NCBI GenBank assembly: GCA_965221845.1
Contig: OZ244919.1
Coordinates: 744,001-808,000 of the forward strand
Source of the DNA: JAJEFO01 sp965221845
GTDB taxonomy: Bacteria; Pseudomonadota; Alphaproteobacteria; Rhodobacterales; Rhodobacteraceae
DNA: 64,000 nucleotides
Reading direction: 5' to 3'
Positions 56,243 to 64,000 of the stretch are shown one piece after another. The notes under the pieces are model-generated. The model saw only the letters and a list, made by a program, of their open reading frames with translations. It was not told the DNA's origin and made no database searches. How positions within the stretch are numbered: the stretch's first letter is position 1; the number at the start of each line of letters is the position of its first letter. Position numbers and translations under genes: made by a program.

Positions 56243-56316
56243 GCGGGTGTAGCTCAATGGCAGAGCAAGAGCTTCCCAAGCTCAAGACGAGGGTTCGATT
56301 CCCTTCACCCGCTCCA
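56243..56316 (+). tRNA. tRNA-Gly (CCC)
   Basis: 74 nt cloverleaf including encoded CCA. The acceptor stem GCGGGTG pairs with CACCCGC; D arm GCTC-AATGGCAGA-GC; anticodon loop TTCCCAA gives anticodon CCC (codon GGG); T arm AGGGTTCGATTCCCT. The outermost anticodon-stem pair is A-A. It stands alone, 382 bp past the 3' end of pgi on the other strand. Confidence 0.93.
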
Positions 56317-56698
56317 GTTCCTGAACCGTCTGGACGCCCCCGCCCTCGAAGCCATGGCGATCCGCGGCTGGCCCCACGGGCATCTGGATCAGGTCAGGCT
56401 CCACGAACCTGACCCTCTGGACCGCGTGAACAACGCGTCCTGCCCGGACTGGTTCGAGAACGTCCGGGTCCGGCACTTCCAGGACAGCGGGCTTTCGTCC
56501 TGCGGACGAGGCGACGACGGTCCGCGGATCGTGGTGCGCCAGCAAGCGTCGGCTGCTCGACTGCCTCGCCCCCATGCTCCGGGACGAGCGCCATGCCGTG
56601 ACGGCGTGGCGCAGGACGGCAGGGCGCGGCGCCCGCACGGGGACGCGGCGGCCCGGCGCAGCCTCGCCAGCGACGGAGCGGAAACGGCGCAGCGCCTC
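56317..56698. other. Intergenic, nothing recognised
   Basis: 382 bp between the tRNA and the end of pgi. Open frames here are chance readings; the minus-strand one that ends LERVKGIEPSS is a common artefact of reading through tRNA-Gly. Confidence 0.55.
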
Positions 56699-58309
56699 TC
56701 AGCCGGCGTGACGGCGCACGAAGTCCACGAGCCGGGCCGTCGAGGCGTCCTTGCACCCGGCATCCGCCTCTCCCGAAACCGCCGGCTCGAGATCGCCGGC
56801 AAGCGACTTGCCAAGCTCGACGCCCCATTGATCGAAGCTGTTGATGCCGAGAACCGCGCCTTCGACGAAGACCCGATGCTCGTACAGGGCCAGGATCTGC
56901 CCCAGCACGAAGGGCGTCAGGCTTGGGTAGGCGAGCGTGGTCGACGGCCGGTTGCCCGGAAGGACCCGGTGTCGCGCCTGCCGGTCCAGATCCTCTGCCG
57001 GGCAACGATCCGCAAGCAGCGCCCGCGCCTCGGCCAGGCTGCGGCCCCTCATCAGGGCCTCCGACTGCGCCAGGCAGTTCGCCACGAGCAGCCGATGCTG
57101 GTGCGCAAGCCCGGCCTCGTGCCCCGCCGCGCCGACCATGAACTCGCAGGGCACCACGCGCGTCCCCTGGTGAATCATCTGGTGGAAGGCGTGCTGGCCG
57201 TTCGTTCCGGGCGCGCCCCATACGACGGGACCGGAGTGGGCCGGCAGGTCCGAGCCGTCCATGGAGACGCCCTTTCCGTTGCTCTCCATTTCCAGCTGCT
57301 GAAGATAGGCCGGAAGACGCGAAAGGCGCTGCTCGTACGGCAGGACCGCCCGCGTCGCGCAGCCGAGGCCCTGGTTGTGCCAAAGCCCGGCAAGCGCGAG
57401 CATGACCGGCATGTTCTGCAGGGGCGGCGCAGCCTGGAAATGCAGGTCCATTGCGTGGCCGCCCGACAGGAAGGCGCGAAACGCCTCCGGCCCGATCGCG
57501 ATCATCAGGGACAGCCCGATCGGCCCCCATACGGAATAGCGGCCCCCCACCCAGTCCGCGAAGCCGAACACGCGCTCCGGGTCGATCCCGTAGGCCGCCG
57601 TGCGGTCCTCGGCAGACGAAAGCGCCACGAAATGCGCGGCCGCGCCGTCGTCGCCGACGGTCCGGGCAATCCACCTTCGAACGGTGTCGGCATTGGTCAT
57701 CGTCTCGATCGTGGTGAAGGTCTTGGAAGCGACGATCGCCAGGGTGGTCTCGGGCCTGAGCGGCAGCAGGACGTCGTTGACGTGGGCAGCGTCCACGTTC
57801 GAGACGAAATGGCACCGGGGCCCGTCATGGTAGGGCGCCAGCGCCAGCGTCGCCATGGCTGGCCCGAGGTCCGAGCCGCCGATGCCGATGTTGACCACGT
57901 CCGTGACCTTGCCCCCGGTGACGCGCATTCCGCCGCCACGCACGCCTTCGGCGAAACGCTCCATGCGGCCGAGCGTGTCCAGCACGCCCCGCATGACGTC
58001 CCGGCCGTCCACAAGGACGGGCGTGCCCGCCATGTTGCGAAGCGCGGCATGGAGCGCGGCCCGCCCCTCGGTCTCGTTGATGGCCTTGCCCGCGAACATC
58101 GCCTGCCGATGCGCCGGGACCGCAGACTCCTCGAACATTCGGACCAGGAGGTTCCGGCCCGCGTCGTTCATGGACGTCTTCGAGTAGTCGAGCAGGAGGT
58201 CGCCTGCCTCGACGGCGAACTCGCGCGCCCGGCCCGGATCCTCGAAGCGCGCGAGAATCGGCGTCTCGGCCGCCTTGCGAGCGGTCCTGCGCAGCCTTTC
58301 CCAGTCCAT
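56699..58309 (-). CDS. pgi: Glucose-6-phosphate isomerase
   Basis: 536 residues, interconverting glucose-6-phosphate and fructose-6-phosphate in the cytoplasm. Signature segments: VVNIGIGGSDLGPAM, VASKTFTTIETMTNADT, GAPGTNGQHAFHQMIHQGT (catalytic Glu/His region) and GINSFDQWGVELGKSLAGD. The ATG at 58309 shares its A with the stop of zwf (TGATG), so the two genes are coupled; this start is preferred over an in-frame ATG at 58345. It supplies fructose-6-phosphate, the source of UDP-GlcNAc from which both nonulosonic acids in this window are made. Confidence 0.95.
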   Translation of the reverse strand: MDWERLRRTARKAAETPILARFEDPGRAREFAVEAGDLLLDYSKTSMNDAGRNLLVRMFEESAVPAHRQAMFAGKAINETEGRAALHAALRNMAGTPVLVDGRDVMRGVLDTLGRMERFAEGVRGGGMRVTGGKVTDVVNIGIGGSDLGPAMATLALAPYHDGPRCHFVSNVDAAHVNDVLLPLRPETTLAIVASKTFTTIETMTNADTVRRWIARTVGDDGAAAHFVALSSAEDRTAAYGIDPERVFGFADWVGGRYSVWGPIGLSLMIAIGPEAFRAFLSGGHAMDLHFQAAPPLQNMPVMLALAGLWHNQGLGCATRAVLPYEQRLSRLPAYLQQLEMESNGKGVSMDGSDLPAHSGPVVWGAPGTNGQHAFHQMIHQGTRVVPCEFMVGAAGHEAGLAHQHRLLVANCLAQSEALMRGRSLAEARALLADRCPAEDLDRQARHRVLPGNRPSTTLAYPSLTPFVLGQILALYEHRVFVEGAVLGINSFDQWGVELGKSLAGDLEPAVSGEADAGCKDASTARLVDFVRRHAG

Positions 58310-59778
58310 CACCTGCCGCCCTGCGGGACAGGGACGTCCCGCCACCTCCGGCCGTCGCCTTCAAGCATGGCAGTCGCGCCTTCGGGTCCGTTCGTGCCGA
58401 CGCGGTAGGCGTCCGGGTGCTCTCCGCGCTCCCGCCAGGCATTGATGACGGGGTCCGTCCATGCCCATGCCTGCTCCACCTCGTCACCGCGCATGAACAG
58501 CGTCTGGTCACCGCGAATGACGTCCATGATGAGACGCTCATAGGCGTCCGGCGCGTCCGCAGCGCCCTGCCCCAGCGCTTCCGCGAAGGTCATGTCCAGC
58601 GGAACGTCCACAAGGCGCATGCCGCCGGGCCCGGGCTCCTTGATCGTCACGAACAGGTTTATGCCCTCGTTCGGCTGCAGGACAATGGACAGGACGTTGC
58701 GGTGCCGCCCGAGCGTCTGGCCAAAGATCGAATGCGGCGCGGTCCTGAACGCGACCGCGATCTCCGAATGCCTGGCCGCCATGCACTTGCCGGTCCGGAG
58801 ATAGAACGGCACGCCGGCCCATCTCCAGTTGGACACGCGGAGTCTCAGGGCGATGAAGCTCTCGGTCCGGCTGTCCGCGTCTTCGACCTGGTCCAGGTAG
58901 CTTTCCCCGGGTTCGGCGGACACGTACCGGCCCCGGACTATGTCCTGCGGAGCCGGCCGCTCAAGCGCCCGGATCACCTTGAGCTTCTCGTCCCGCACCG
59001 CGTCCGGCTCAAACCGCGACGGCGGCTCCATCGCGATGAGGCAAAGAAGCTGCATCAGGTGATTCTGGATCATGTCCCGCATTGCGCCGGACCTGTCGTA
59101 GTAGCTTCCCCGCCCGTCCACGCCGACGCTTTCCGCCACCGTGACCTGCACATGGTCCACGAACCGCGCGTGCCACAGAGGCTCGAACAGGACATTGCCG
59201 AACCGGATCGCCATCAGGTTCTGGACGGTTTCCTTGCCCAGGTAATGGTCGATCCTGTATATCTGGCTCTCGTCGAAATTGCGGCGCAGCGAGATGTTCA
59301 GTTCCCTGGCGCTCTCGAGGTCCCGGCCAAACGGCTTCTCGACGACGATCCGGCAGGCGGCGCTGGCGCAGCCATGCTTCCGCAGGCGCCCGGCCAGCGC
59401 GCCGAAGAGCGACGGCGCCACCGAAAAGTAGAAGGCCCGAAGCGTGGAGTCCCGCAGCATGCCTGAAAGCGCGTCCCAGCCCTCGTCGCTGGCGGCATCC
59501 AGGACCACGTGATCGATGCATTCCAGAAAGGCCCTGACGTCATCCTCGGGCCGCGCGGCCTCGGGGACGAACTCGCGCAGGGCCCGGGCGACGAATTCCC
59601 GGTACCCGCGCCTGCCCATGTGCCGTCGCGCGGCGCCGACGATCCTGCTCTCCGGGGGCATCTGCCCCGCGCGGAAACGGCGGAACAGGCCTGGAAATAT
59701 CTTCCTCCGGGCAAGATCGCCCGTTCCTCCGAATATCACCAGGTCGAACGCCTCGACCGGGATGACGCGCGAAACCAT
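58309..59778 (-). CDS. zwf: Glucose-6-phosphate 1-dehydrogenase
   Basis: 489 residues; oxidises glucose-6-phosphate to 6-phosphogluconolactone with NADP+ or NAD+. Cofactor motif DLVIFGGTGDLARRKIFPGL, substrate site YRIDHYLGKETVQNLMAI, and RVSNWRWAGVPFYLRTGKCM. The ATG at 59778 follows AGGAGGAGGG and is preferred over one at 59817. Coupled to pgi by a one-base overlap. The common middle gene pgl (6-phosphogluconolactonase) and edd/eda are absent from this cluster. Confidence 0.95.
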   Translation of the reverse strand: MVSRVIPVEAFDLVIFGGTGDLARRKIFPGLFRRFRAGQMPPESRIVGAARRHMGRRGYREFVARALREFVPEAARPEDDVRAFLECIDHVVLDAASDEGWDALSGMLRDSTLRAFYFSVAPSLFGALAGRLRKHGCASAACRIVVEKPFGRDLESARELNISLRRNFDESQIYRIDHYLGKETVQNLMAIRFGNVLFEPLWHARFVDHVQVTVAESVGVDGRGSYYDRSGAMRDMIQNHLMQLLCLIAMEPPSRFEPDAVRDEKLKVIRALERPAPQDIVRGRYVSAEPGESYLDQVEDADSRTESFIALRLRVSNWRWAGVPFYLRTGKCMAARHSEIAVAFRTAPHSIFGQTLGRHRNVLSIVLQPNEGINLFVTIKEPGPGGMRLVDVPLDMTFAEALGQGAADAPDAYERLIMDVIRGDQTLFMRGDEVEQAWAWTDPVINAWRERGEHPDAYRVGTNGPEGATAMLEGDGRRWRDVPVPQGGR

Positions 59779-60122
59779 GCTGCCCTCCTCCTTTCCTCGC
59801 GGCCGCCATTGCCGCACGCCGGCCGAAACCGCGGAACGACCTGTCGCATGCCGCCGGGATGCGGGTGCCGCCTCGCGCTGCCGGATTCCGGCATCCGGGG
59901 CCTCGATCGGCGCAAGACGCTCGATTCGGCATTCCGGTCAGGAGCGATCCATGCAATCCTTGGCGGATGCAGACAACGAGTTCAACACGACATGACCCCG
60001 AGACCGCCCGCCGCCACAGGTGATTCGCCGGACGTGCGCACCGCCGGGTCTTTGCGCTCGCCTGAGGCCGGCAGGCCCGGGCCCCCGGCGCCGCGTGCCG
60101 TTCGGCAGGGCGGCAAAGGGTG
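59779..60122. other. Intergenic, nothing recognised
   Basis: 344 bp between the divergent zwf and radical SAM genes; it must contain both promoters. No boxes or riboswitch-like structure could be assigned by eye. Confidence 0.5.
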
Positions 60123-61070
60123 ATGGACGGCACAGGGCCGCCTTCAGGCGAGAAGTTCCGAGACCCTCTCGTCACCGCCACGGGCGAGGAACGGGCCGAG
60201 GTCGCGCTGGCACGTCTCGAGACGCTCTGGTTCAACACGGGCACGCTCTGCAACATCGAGTGCTCGAACTGCTACATTTTTTCGTCGCCAAGGAACGACA
60301 GCCTCGTCTATCTCACGCTTGCCGATGTCGAGTTCTTCCTTGCCCAGGCCGGGGAGCTCGACCGTCCCGTTCGCGAAATCGGCTTCACGGGCGGCGAGCC
60401 GTTCATGAACCCGAGCATCATCGCGATGGCGCGCGCTTCCCTCGAGGCCGGGCATGAAGTCCTGATCCTCACGAATGCCATGAAGCCGATGATGCGCCGG
60501 ACGGTGCGCGCCGGGATCAGGGATCTTCAGCGCTGCTTCGGTGACCGGATGACGCTCAGGATCTCGCTCGACCACTGGTCGGCGGCGTTGCACGACAAGG
60601 AACGCGGCTCCGGCAGCTTCGACGCCTCTCTGGAAGGCATGCGCTGGCTGAGCGACAATGGCGTCCGCATGGCCGTGGCCGGACGGACCATCTGGGACGA
60701 GACCGAGTCCGACGCGCGCGCCGGATATGCCGCGCTCTACGCGCGCGAAGGATTCGAGATCGACGCCCGCGATCCTGCCGCCACCGTCCTGTTCCCGGAA
60801 ATGGACGAAACCGCGGACGTGCCGGAAATAACGGCCGCTTGCTGGGGAATCCTGGGCAAGTCGCCGGAACAGGTGATGTGCTCGTCGTCGCGGATGGTCG
60901 TCAGGCGCAAGGGCGCCCGGCGCCCTGCCGTCGTGGCATGCACGCTTCTGCCCTACGACACCCAGTTCGAGCTTGGCAGCCTGCTCGAGGAGGCCGCGCG
61001 GCCCGTTCGGCTCAATCATCCGCATTGCGCGAAGTTCTGCGTCCTCGGCGGTGCGAGCTGTTCGGGCTGA
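60123..61070 (+). CDS. Radical SAM protein
   Basis: 315 residues. The [4Fe-4S]-SAM site is CNIECSNCY (C-x3-C-x2-C, near residue 41), with GFTGGEPFMNPSI (SAM-binding GGE) and LRISLDHWSAALHDKERG later in the barrel. A C-terminal cysteine cluster (HCAKFCVLGGASCSG) plus isolated Cys in the 230-260 region suggests an additional Fe-S cluster of SPASM-like type. The second of two adjacent start codons (GTG 60120, ATG 60123) is used. The gene converges with the agmatinase-family gene, 80 bp away. Substrate unknown; no RiPP precursor is visible beside it. Confidence 0.82.
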   Translation: MDGTGPPSGEKFRDPLVTATGEERAEVALARLETLWFNTGTLCNIECSNCYIFSSPRNDSLVYLTLADVEFFLAQAGELDRPVREIGFTGGEPFMNPSIIAMARASLEAGHEVLILTNAMKPMMRRTVRAGIRDLQRCFGDRMTLRISLDHWSAALHDKERGSGSFDASLEGMRWLSDNGVRMAVAGRTIWDETESDARAGYAALYAREGFEIDARDPAATVLFPEMDETADVPEITAACWGILGKSPEQVMCSSSRMVVRRKGARRPAVVACTLLPYDTQFELGSLLEEAARPVRLNHPHCAKFCVLGGASCSG

Positions 61071-61150
61071 GCGCGCGCCTGCCTTCCCGAAGGGCAAAGT
61101 CCCGCAGCGTGCCCCTTCGCGGCACGGTCAGGTCCGGACCGGAGGTGCGG

Positions 61151-62101
61151 TCAGCCCGCCATTGCGCACAGCAGCTCGAACATGATCGAGGCGCCGAGGA
61201 GCGCCGTGGCGCCGCCCTGGTCGAAGGGCGGGGACACCTCGACAAGGTCGGCGCCCCGTATGTCGAGCCCGGCAAGATGGCGGCAGACCTCAAGGGCCTG
61301 GAACGAGTTCGGCCCGCCAACCTCCGGCGTGCCGGTGCCGGGCGCGAACGCAGGATCGACGAAATCGATGTCATAGCTCACGTAGAGCGGCGTCCTGCCG
61401 ACGATCTCGCGGGCCTCGGCCATGACATCCTCGACCCCGCGCGCGAACAGCTCCTCGGCCCGGACTGTCCGGATGCCGACGCTCCTGGCGAAATCCATGT
61501 CCTCGCGATCGTACATCGTGCCGCGAAGGCCGATCTGGATCACCCGCCCCGGATCCAGGAGGCTCTCCTCGACGGCGCGGCGAAACGGCGTGCCATGGGT
61601 GAACATCTCGCCGCCGAAGTAGCTCCTGTAGAGATCCGTGTGGCTGTCGAAATGGATCATGCCGAGCGGCCCGCCCGTCGCCAGGCCGCGCAGCGCCGGC
61701 AGCGAGCAAAGATGGTCGCCGCCCGCCGTGAGGGGGCGGATCCCGGCCTCCTGCAGCCTGGAGAAATGCGCGCCGAACCGCTCCAGCGTGTCCGGAATGC
61801 TGGCGGGGTTCGGCCCGACGTCGCCCAGATCGGCGCAGTTCGCGGCCTCGAAGGGGCGAACGCCCGAGACCGGATGCTCGGCCCGGATCATGGTCGACGC
61901 GTCCCGGAGATGCCGCGGACCGTGCCGGGCGCCGGGACGGTTCGTCGTGCCGCTGTCCCATGGCGCGCCGACAAGGCCTATCTGGACCTCGCCGAGCCGC
62001 GGGTGCCCGGGCGGCACGTGCGGAAGGCGCATGAAGGTTGGCACGCCGGCAAAGCGCGGGAGGTCGAAGCCGGAGACGGGGCGGAAGAAGGGATCGGCCA
62101 T
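61151..62101 (-). CDS. speB: Agmatinase/arginase-family ureohydrolase
   Basis: 316 residues, dinuclear manganese hydrolase. Metal ligand motifs: LTAGGDHLCSLPAL, MIHFDSHTDLYRSY (Asp-Ser-His-Thr-Asp; Ala is more usual for the Ser), VSYDIDFVDPAFAPGTGTPE and GGPNSFQALEV. Agmatinase converts agmatine to putrescine and urea, but the family also includes guanidinobutyrase and related enzymes, so the substrate is not certain. Nine bases separate its start from the end of vsr, suggesting cotranscription. Confidence 0.85.
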   Translation of the reverse strand: MADPFFRPVSGFDLPRFAGVPTFMRLPHVPPGHPRLGEVQIGLVGAPWDSGTTNRPGARHGPRHLRDASTMIRAEHPVSGVRPFEAANCADLGDVGPNPASIPDTLERFGAHFSRLQEAGIRPLTAGGDHLCSLPALRGLATGGPLGMIHFDSHTDLYRSYFGGEMFTHGTPFRRAVEESLLDPGRVIQIGLRGTMYDREDMDFARSVGIRTVRAEELFARGVEDVMAEAREIVGRTPLYVSYDIDFVDPAFAPGTGTPEVGGPNSFQALEVCRHLAGLDIRGADLVEVSPPFDQGGATALLGASIMFELLCAMAG

Positions 62102-62110
62102 GGCCGCAGG

Positions 62111-62614
62111 CTAGGCATTCACGCCGGAGATTTCCAGCCGGGATCCCGGGAGCTTCCCGGCGACGAGCCTTTCCTCGATCACGATGTCCCTGCGGCCTGA
62201 CAGCAGCCAGTCGGCAAGCATCCGGGCGGAGACATCGGCATGCCCGGCCTTCCTCAAGGCGCATTCCCAGACGGTGGCCACCCTCCAGCCCGCCTCGAAC
62301 AGCCGGGAGCGCACCTCGCTGTCGCGCACGACGTTCCTTTCGAACTTGGACGTCCAGTACTTGGTCCGCGTCGCGGGAACCGTGGCGTGACGGCACCCTT
62401 CATGATGGTGCCAGAAGCAGCCGTGCACGAACACGGCGGCGTTGAACTTCCGAAGCACCAGATCCGGACGACCGGGAACGTTCGCCGCATGCAGGCGATA
62501 ACGGAAGCCTCGCCCGTGAAGCGCCCGCCGCAGCACCAGCTCCGGCCTCGTGTCCTTGCCCCGGATGCTGGCCATGATCCGGGATCGCGTCCTGCTGTCA
62601 ACGACGTCCGCCAC
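62111..62614 (-). CDS. vsr: Very short patch repair (Vsr) endonuclease
   Basis: 167 residues. It nicks T:G mismatches left by deamination of 5-methylcytosine. Family features: SRIMASIRGKDTRPELVLRR at the N-terminus, catalytic Asp in VPGRPDLVLRKFNAAVFVHG, and the zinc/His-rich FWHHHEGCRHATVP, followed by TKYWTSKFERNVVRD. Starts with GTG at 62614. Vsr genes normally accompany a DNA cytosine methyltransferase; none is visible within this window. Confidence 0.92.
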   Translation of the reverse strand: MADVVDSRTRSRIMASIRGKDTRPELVLRRALHGRGFRYRLHAANVPGRPDLVLRKFNAAVFVHGCFWHHHEGCRHATVPATRTKYWTSKFERNVVRDSEVRSRLFEAGWRVATVWECALRKAGHADVSARMLADWLLSGRRDIVIEERLVAGKLPGSRLEISGVNA

Positions 62615-62723
62615 GGTCCGCTCCCGCGCTTCCCTGCCGCTTCGCCAAGGCCTGAGCCACGAAGACAGGCATCGTCAGCGGAATGTCGCCGGGCGCGCGC
62701 TCCGTCCCGGGGCGCCCGTTCAT
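62598..62723 (-). CDS. Possible 41-aa small protein
   Basis: The frame starts in an ATGA overlap with the end of the oxidoreductase gene (62720) and overlaps the start of vsr, bridging the two. No family is recognised (MNGRPGTERAPGDIPLTMPV). The overlaps on both sides are the only support. Confidence 0.25.
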   Translation of the reverse strand: MNGRPGTERAPGDIPLTMPVFVAQALAKRQGSAGADRGGRR

Positions 62724-63853
62724 CGGCGTTCCTCGTTCAGAAGCGCGCGCGCCTCGTCCGGCCCGAGCGGCGCCGGACGCTCGCAGGCCGTCGTCATTTC
62801 CATGAACTCCCCTTCCTCGCCGGACTTCAGGATCCCCGCCATGACCTCGACCGCGTGAAGCGCAAGCTCCATCGAGCAGCGATGCGGACGGCTCTCCCGA
62901 ATCGCAAGCGCCATGTCCGCGAGCCCTGCCGCGCGATAGTTGGCATGCCCGCCGTCCTGGTTGGCCACCGCCAGCGGATGATCCCATGGATCGACCTTGG
63001 CAAAGCCCTCGTTCGCGCGGGCCATGAAGATCTCGCCACCGAAGAAATTCGGATCGGGCAGGTCAAGGCTCGCCTCGGTGCCATGGATCTCCATCGGCCT
63101 GTGCCCGTGGGCCCAGACGTCCCAGCTCGCGGCCATCGTCACGACCGCGCCGCCGTGAAACTCGAGGATGCCATGGATCGTGGTCGGCGTCCTGACCGGG
63201 ATCCGCTCGCCGCGCCTTGGCTCCGAAAGGATGGTCCGGGTCCTCGACGGTGTCGCGCTGACCGCCGCCACGCGCCGCACCGGGCCGATCAGCTGGACAA
63301 GGCAGGTCACGCAGTAGGGGCCGATGTCGAGCACCGGCCCCGCCCCGGGAAGGAAGAAGAAGTCCGGATTCGGATGCCAGTGCTCCATCCCGCGGTTCAT
63401 CGCGAACGCCGTGCCGCTTGTCACCGTTCCGATCATGCCGCTGTCGATCACGTGACGCGCGAGCTGGTGCGACCCTCCAAGGAACGTGTCCGGCGCCGAA
63501 CCGACGCGGCGTCCCGTCTCCCCGGCAAGCCGCGCGATTTCCGCGCCTTCCTCCAGGGAAAGCACGAAGGGCTTTTCCGAGTAGACGTGCTTGCCCGACG
63601 CCAGCGCGTTCGACGATATCTCGAAATGCGCGGACGGAACCGTCAGGTTCGCAACGATGTCGATGTCGCCCGACCCAAGCAGCGCCTCGACGCTGTCGTG
63701 ACGCACCCCGAACTCCTCCGCCCGGGCAAGGGCGGCGGCATCATCGATGTCCGCGACCGCGCGAATCTCGAATCCACGGAACATCGGCGCAAGGCGCAGA
63801 TAGGTCGCGGAGATGTGGCCGCATCCGATGATGCCGACCCCAAGGTTGCTCAT
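62720..63853 (-). CDS. Gfo/Idh/MocA-family oxidoreductase
   Basis: 377 residues. Rossmann motif VGIIGCGHISATYLRLAPMF, the family EKPFVLSLEEGAEIARLAGE motif and GPVLDIGPYCVTCLVQLIG in the C-terminal domain. It reads as an NAD(P)-dependent sugar or cyclitol dehydrogenase. The start at 63853 overlaps the stop of the upstream sugar isomerase-like gene (ATGA), so the pair is probably a carbohydrate catabolic or modification unit continuing beyond the window. Confidence 0.85.
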   Translation of the reverse strand: MSNLGVGIIGCGHISATYLRLAPMFRGFEIRAVADIDDAAALARAEEFGVRHDSVEALLGSGDIDIVANLTVPSAHFEISSNALASGKHVYSEKPFVLSLEEGAEIARLAGETGRRVGSAPDTFLGGSHQLARHVIDSGMIGTVTSGTAFAMNRGMEHWHPNPDFFFLPGAGPVLDIGPYCVTCLVQLIGPVRRVAAVSATPSRTRTILSEPRRGERIPVRTPTTIHGILEFHGGAVVTMAASWDVWAHGHRPMEIHGTEASLDLPDPNFFGGEIFMARANEGFAKVDPWDHPLAVANQDGGHANYRAAGLADMALAIRESRPHRCSMELALHAVEVMAGILKSGEEGEFMEMTTACERPAPLGPDEARALLNEERR

Positions 63854-64000
63854 GCGCCTTTCCGCCCAGGCCCGTTCAGGAACTCGATGGAGCGTTCCGC
63901 GAACCGCCGGTCGTCGCCAGGATTGTCATGCTCGAGGACAAGGCGGTCGCAGCCAGCCCGTGCCAAGGCGGCCACGAGAGCCGTCCAGTCCAGCGTGCCA
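63850..64000 (-). CDS. Sugar phosphate isomerase/epimerase-like protein, C-terminal end only
   Basis: The last 49 codons of a minus-strand gene whose start is outside the window. TLDWTALVAALARAGCDRLV and LEHDNPGDDRRFAERSIEFL match the C-terminus of TIM-barrel xylose isomerase-like (AP endonuclease 2 family) sugar isomerases. The stop overlaps the next gene in ATGA. Confidence 0.7.
   Translation of the reverse strand, partial: GTLDWTALVAALARAGCDRLVLEHDNPGDDRRFAERSIEFLNGPGRKGA

Noticed and set aside
56282..56638. Open frame ending LERVKGIEPSS
   Set aside because: This ending is a frequent false annotation caused by translating tRNA-Gly; the tRNA is real.
62598..62987. Longer minus-strand frame overlapping the oxidoreductase gene
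   Set aside because: The part inside the oxidoreductase gene is a shadow; only the last 41 codons could be a coupled small gene, kept at low confidence.

Overview
The window is GC-rich DNA from a Gram-negative bacterium. Two Kdo-transferase genes (LPS core), a long L25/Ctc-type rplY, a zwf-pgi pair and two nonulosonic acid (sialic-acid-like) pathways point to a proteobacterium, most likely an alphaproteobacterium; this is inference, since no taxonomic marker is decisive. The left two thirds is packed with insertion sequences, most of them frameshifted, truncated or nested, as in a genome going through IS expansion and decay. The right third (about 45.8-64 kb) is compact and almost entirely intact.

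Layout. 0-14 kb: a broken AAA ATPase; an IS1595 element carrying an IS110-type transposase; a toxin remnant and a PIN-domain gene pair; IS5, IS30, ISKra4 and IS110 copies; one glycosyltransferase. 14-20 kb: an AT-rich capsule-type gene, an acetyltransferase-like gene, a SAM methyltransferase and a DUF4910-type peptidase-like gene, with an IS30 remnant and a C17 tract. 20-28 kb: more IS elements around an FkbM methyltransferase gene that is split by an IS427-group element and also carries a G13 tract that puts it out of frame. 28-39 kb: a minus-strand operon that, read across an inserted IS30, encodes the whole CMP-pseudaminic acid pathway (pseB, pseC, pseF, a pseG-acetyltransferase fusion, pseI), followed by an acyl carrier protein and an AMP-forming acyl ligase. 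39-46 kb: an ImmA/IrrE-type metallopeptidase with a partner gene, an intact IS1634 transposase, an antitoxin remnant, and a nucleotidyltransferase/partner pair broken by a MITE.

45.8-54 kb: a second nonulosonate locus (neuC, neuB, CMP-sugar transferase, oxidoreductase, SDR) interleaved with two Kdo-transferase genes, with a 40-G run and a 224-bp inverted repeat between neuC and the second waaA. 54-64 kb: rplY, a higBA remnant, tRNA-Gly(CCC), pgi, zwf, a radical SAM protein, an agmatinase-family enzyme, vsr, a Gfo/Idh/MocA oxidoreductase and the end of a sugar isomerase.

Taken together, the locus builds and decorates cell-surface glycans (LPS core, two nonulosonic acids, methyl and acyl modifications). 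Three of the four long homopolymer runs lie in or next to these genes, which suggests phase variation. Toxin-antitoxin debris lies between the IS copies. Two near-identical MITEs share termini and a 3-bp TNA target duplication with the IS5 copy in the window, and nested insertions give a relative order of transposition events.
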